Shown here: positions 61,385-64,000 of the stretch, in pieces
Position numbering within the stretch: position 1 is the stretch's first letter
Layout: each line of letters opens with the position of its first letter
Assembly (NCBI GenBank): GCA_963580285.1
Contig: OY757010.1
Span: 73,188,738-73,252,737, forward strand
DNA from: Lucinisca nassula
Lineage: Eukaryota > Mollusca > Bivalvia > Lucinida > Lucinidae
DNA: 64,000 nt
Reading direction: 5' to 3'
Notes under the pieces: generated by a model
What the model was told of the DNA's origin: nothing
Database searches by the model: none
The model's input: only the letters and a program-made list of their open reading frames with translations
Position numbers and translations under genes: made by a program

Positions 61385-62352
61385 ATCTCAGCACTTTGAT
61401 TAATTGAGTATTTACGCAAATACGCTGTTTGTCTGGAGCACTGGACGGGAGTGAACTTTAAAACCTATTGCTTTCTTTCGGCGAGTCATGGGTCTCCAAA
61501 AATGAAGTGTACATTGCTTTTGGAGACGTTACAGCAGAGCCCTTTAATTTCTACATTTTAAACAGTGGAGAAGCTTCGACTTAGATTCGTCTTCCCAAGT
61601 GTCTATAAAACGAGTGCATATGCACCCAAAAATGCAAAGCTTCCTTTTATAACACTGAAGGGTCTGATTCGAGGTCACAGAATGAGGTGTCTGATCAGTG
61701 GCTTCTGAATTTGCTTAACCAATATATGACAATGGAATCTTCCAACAAATAAGTTCGGAACAGGATTGTCAGATTTGTTTTCTTAAAGGTAGGTTTTGCA
61801 AGAATATATGGTTTTTTTAGCAATCAATGCAGACTCAGATCAGACGCCAAGATGTGCTGTGTCTGATCTGGGCCTACAATACTTACATGCCATAAAAAGT
61901 GACGTTAGTTATATATGGGCTAATGTCCAGTTCGGAAACCGAGGGGTGAAAGGGAAGGAACACCTGTGGAATCAAGTCCGCCTTGATATAAAAGGATACA
62001 CCGAGTATCAAAGCTGGACAAGTCCAGTTCGGCAACTGATGGGTGAAAGGGAAGGAACACCTGTGGAATCAAGTCCGCCTTCAGCGCAAATGTTAAGAAA
62101 TCAATGCGCTGGAAAAGGAAATGAGGCAAGTGCTTAATTTGGACTATTTTATGCAGCGAACGAACAGCGGAAGTGTAGTAACGCGGTCCAGTACCGGAAG
62201 TAGAAATGCAATGACATATAAACTTGATACAAGTATCAACTTTCAAAAAGGGCTACAACCCTCATAATAATTAGCAGATTTTACCTGAAATCGAGCTTGA
62301 CCTGTATTTTATGATTATATATCTGTGTATGAAATTTGACTCCAATCCACAG
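61385..62352. repeat. 968-bp tandem duplication, unit 1
   Basis: Repeated immediately as 62353-63320 with about 6-7 substitutions. Contains an M4-like MITE and an internal 97-bp tandem repeat (GTCCAGTTCGGAAACCGAGG at 61925 and GTCCAGTTCGGCAACTGATG at 62022). Confidence 0.95.
61709..61922. mobile_element. M4-like MITE with eroded TTAA
   Basis: Starts TTAACCAATATATGACAATG and ends TTATATATGGGCTAA. K2 hairpin GCAGACTCAGATCAGACGCC and partial complement. One TTAA is mutated to CTAA. Repeated at 62677-62890. Confidence 0.8.
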
Positions 62353-63320
62353 ATCTCAGCACTTTGATTAATTGAGTATTTACGCAAATACGCTGTTTAT
62401 CTGGAGCACTGGACGGGAGTGAACTTTAAAACCTATTGCTTTCTTTCGGCGAGTCATGGGTCTCCAAAAATGAAGTGTACATTGCTTTTGGAGACGTTAC
62501 AGCAGAGCCCTTTAATTTCTACATTTTAAACAGTGGAGAAGCTTCGAATTAGATTCGTCTTCCCAAGTGTCTATAAAACGAGTGCATATGCACCCAAAAA
62601 TGCAAAGCTTCCTTTTATAACACTGAAGGGTCTGATTCGAGGTCACAGAATGAGGTGTCTGATCAGTGGCTTCTGAATTTGCTTAACCAATATATGACAA
62701 TGGAATCTTCCAACAAATAAGTTCGGAACAGGATTGTCAGATTTGTTTTCTTAAAGGTAGGTTTTGCAAGAATATATGTTTTTTTTAGCAATCAATGCAG
62801 ACTCAGATCAGACGCCAAGTTGTGCTGTGTCTGATCTGGGCCTACAATACTTACATGCCATAAAAAGTGACGTAAGTTATATATGGGCTAATGTCCAGTT
62901 CGGAAACCGAGGGGTGAAAGGGAAGGAACACCTGTGGAATCAAGTCCGCCTTGATATAAAAGGATACACCGAGTATCAAAGCTGGAAAAGTCCAGTTCGG
63001 CAACTGATGGGTGAAAGGGAAGGAACACCTGTGGAATCAAGTCCGCCTTCAGCGCAAATGTTAAGAAATCAATGCGCTGGAAAAGGAAATGAGGCAAGTG
63101 CTTAATTTGAACTATTTTATGCAGCGAACGAACAGCGGAAGTGTAGTAACGCGGTCCAGTACCGGAAGTAGAAATGCAATGACATATAAACTTGATACAA
63201 GTATCAACTTTCAAAAAGGGCTACAACCCTCATAATAATTAGCAGATTTTACCTGAAATCGAGCTTGACCTGTATTTTATGATTATATATCTGTGTATGA
63301 AATTTGACTCCAATCCACAG
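62353..63320. repeat. 968-bp tandem duplication, unit 2
   Basis: As unit 1. The junction bases GATCT are shared at both borders, a microhomology. Both units carry open frames of 113 and 108 codons that lie over MITE sequence and are not genes. Confidence 0.95.
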
Positions 63321-64000
63321 ATCTTTTCTCAAGATATCACACGGATAGCGGTGATACTATATGCCCTATGCCTACACCTCCCCACCCCCACCCCCACATC
63401 CCGAATTTTGAAATGGCGGGGTATAAAAAGTAAATTTTCTTTTCACATGCGTTTTATAAGCAAAATAAATATTATAGTAGTATCATCTGGTATGGGCTGC
63501 TACTGTGAAAATAACACGTTCATATTAATTAAAACTATGTAAATATAATTTGTATTTGTTTCAGATGTGCATTGATTTCACAGCTAAGTATAAAATAACA
63601 TGTTATTATTCAATTAAAAAACTACATGACAACAATGTAGATCCTGATCAGATTATTTCTTTAAAAAGCACCAAATCTGGATCAACACTGTTTGCAAAGG
63701 AAGGGGTTGTAGTGGTTAGCAGGATAAAATCAGTCCACACTGGTTGTTGGTCTGTTGCAGAAGGGCTTATATCGCAGCGATTTTTATGCCAACTTGATGT
63801 AGATGATCATTTGTCAGCTAGGGACTTTACTTTCATAAGTTTTACACTATTCACTGTATTTTAAGCAGAGAGCAAATACCCTGATCAGACGACACATTTG
63901 ATGTCTTATCTGGGTATATATTGTTTGTCTAGGGCCCTTTTAATGGTTACTAGACATATAAACGGGTAAAGAAATAACCTTTTTATTGTGGAAGGTGAAC
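63321..64000. other. Unassigned, with K2 fragments
   Basis: 63633-63698 has a loose K2 pair (AACAATGTAGATCCTGATCA, ATCTGGATCAACACTGTTTGC). 63870-63970 has another (CCCTGATCAGACGACACATT, GTCTTATCTGGGTATATATTG). No gene recognised. Confidence 0.5.

Noticed and set aside
61796..63105. Paired 113-codon and 108-codon frames in the 968-bp repeats
   Set aside because: They start inside a K2 MITE and have no homology I recognise. Conservation is explained by the recent duplication.

Overview
The window is eukaryotic, intron-era genomic DNA that is almost entirely repeats. The repertoire fits a bivalve mollusc, probably a heterodont. Evidence: tRNA-headed SINEs whose tails end in a GGGACGTTAAA-type motif, thousands of bases of palindromic MITEs, arrays carrying TGACCTTGACC, a PHD-finger LINE of the Jockey/CR1 kind, and a polysaccharide pyruvyl transferase gene, a family I know from molluscs. 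The organism call is an inference from recognised families and was not checked against any database. Labels used below are mine. M1: MITEs with ends CATTACGAAAACACGCC. M2: ends CATTACGATAACACACC / GTTCACGTGATG. M3: pogo/Tigger-like MITEs flanked by TA. M4: piggyBac-like MITEs flanked by TTAA. M5-M8: other palindromic families. S1-S5: SINE families. L1, L2: two LINEs. K1 and K2: two hairpin cores carried inside M1-M3 and M4 respectively.

Layout. 1-2200: repeat fragments. 2200-6630: a decayed LINE (L1, minus strand) split by at least five later insertions, several with exact target-site duplications. 6640-14340: close-packed MITEs and SINEs, some nested inside each other, plus a 57-bp tandem repeat. 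14400-16385: an element with a 27-bp minisatellite of about 37 units. 16400-24150: more M1-M8 and SINE copies. 24150-27500: mostly unrecognised non-coding DNA.

27551-37742 and 38791-47072 are two tandem copies of an 8.3-kb segment. The first copy holds an extra internal 1.87-kb tandem duplication. Each copy carries a solo LTR with a perfect heat-shock-element array and a TATA box, several MITEs, a CCGT/TGACCTTGACC array, and on the minus strand one polysaccharide pyruvyl transferase gene. The gene in the second copy is intact (436 codons from the preferred start). The gene in the first copy has a one-base deletion in a homopolymer. These are the only convincing host protein-coding sequences in the window.

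47073-50170: palindromes, MITEs and a long CT microsatellite. 50170-55755: LINE L2 (PHD finger, endonuclease, reverse transcriptase; minus strand), interrupted by a 2.1-kb AGCTCACC-type element and by a stop codon and frameshifts. 55760-64000: SINEs, a TGACCTTGACC array and a recent 968-bp tandem duplication.

The main pattern is modularity. MITE families with unrelated termini carry the same central hairpin, and SINE families with unrelated heads carry the same tail. No bacterial-type features (operons, CRISPR, origins) and no functional tRNA or rRNA genes were seen.
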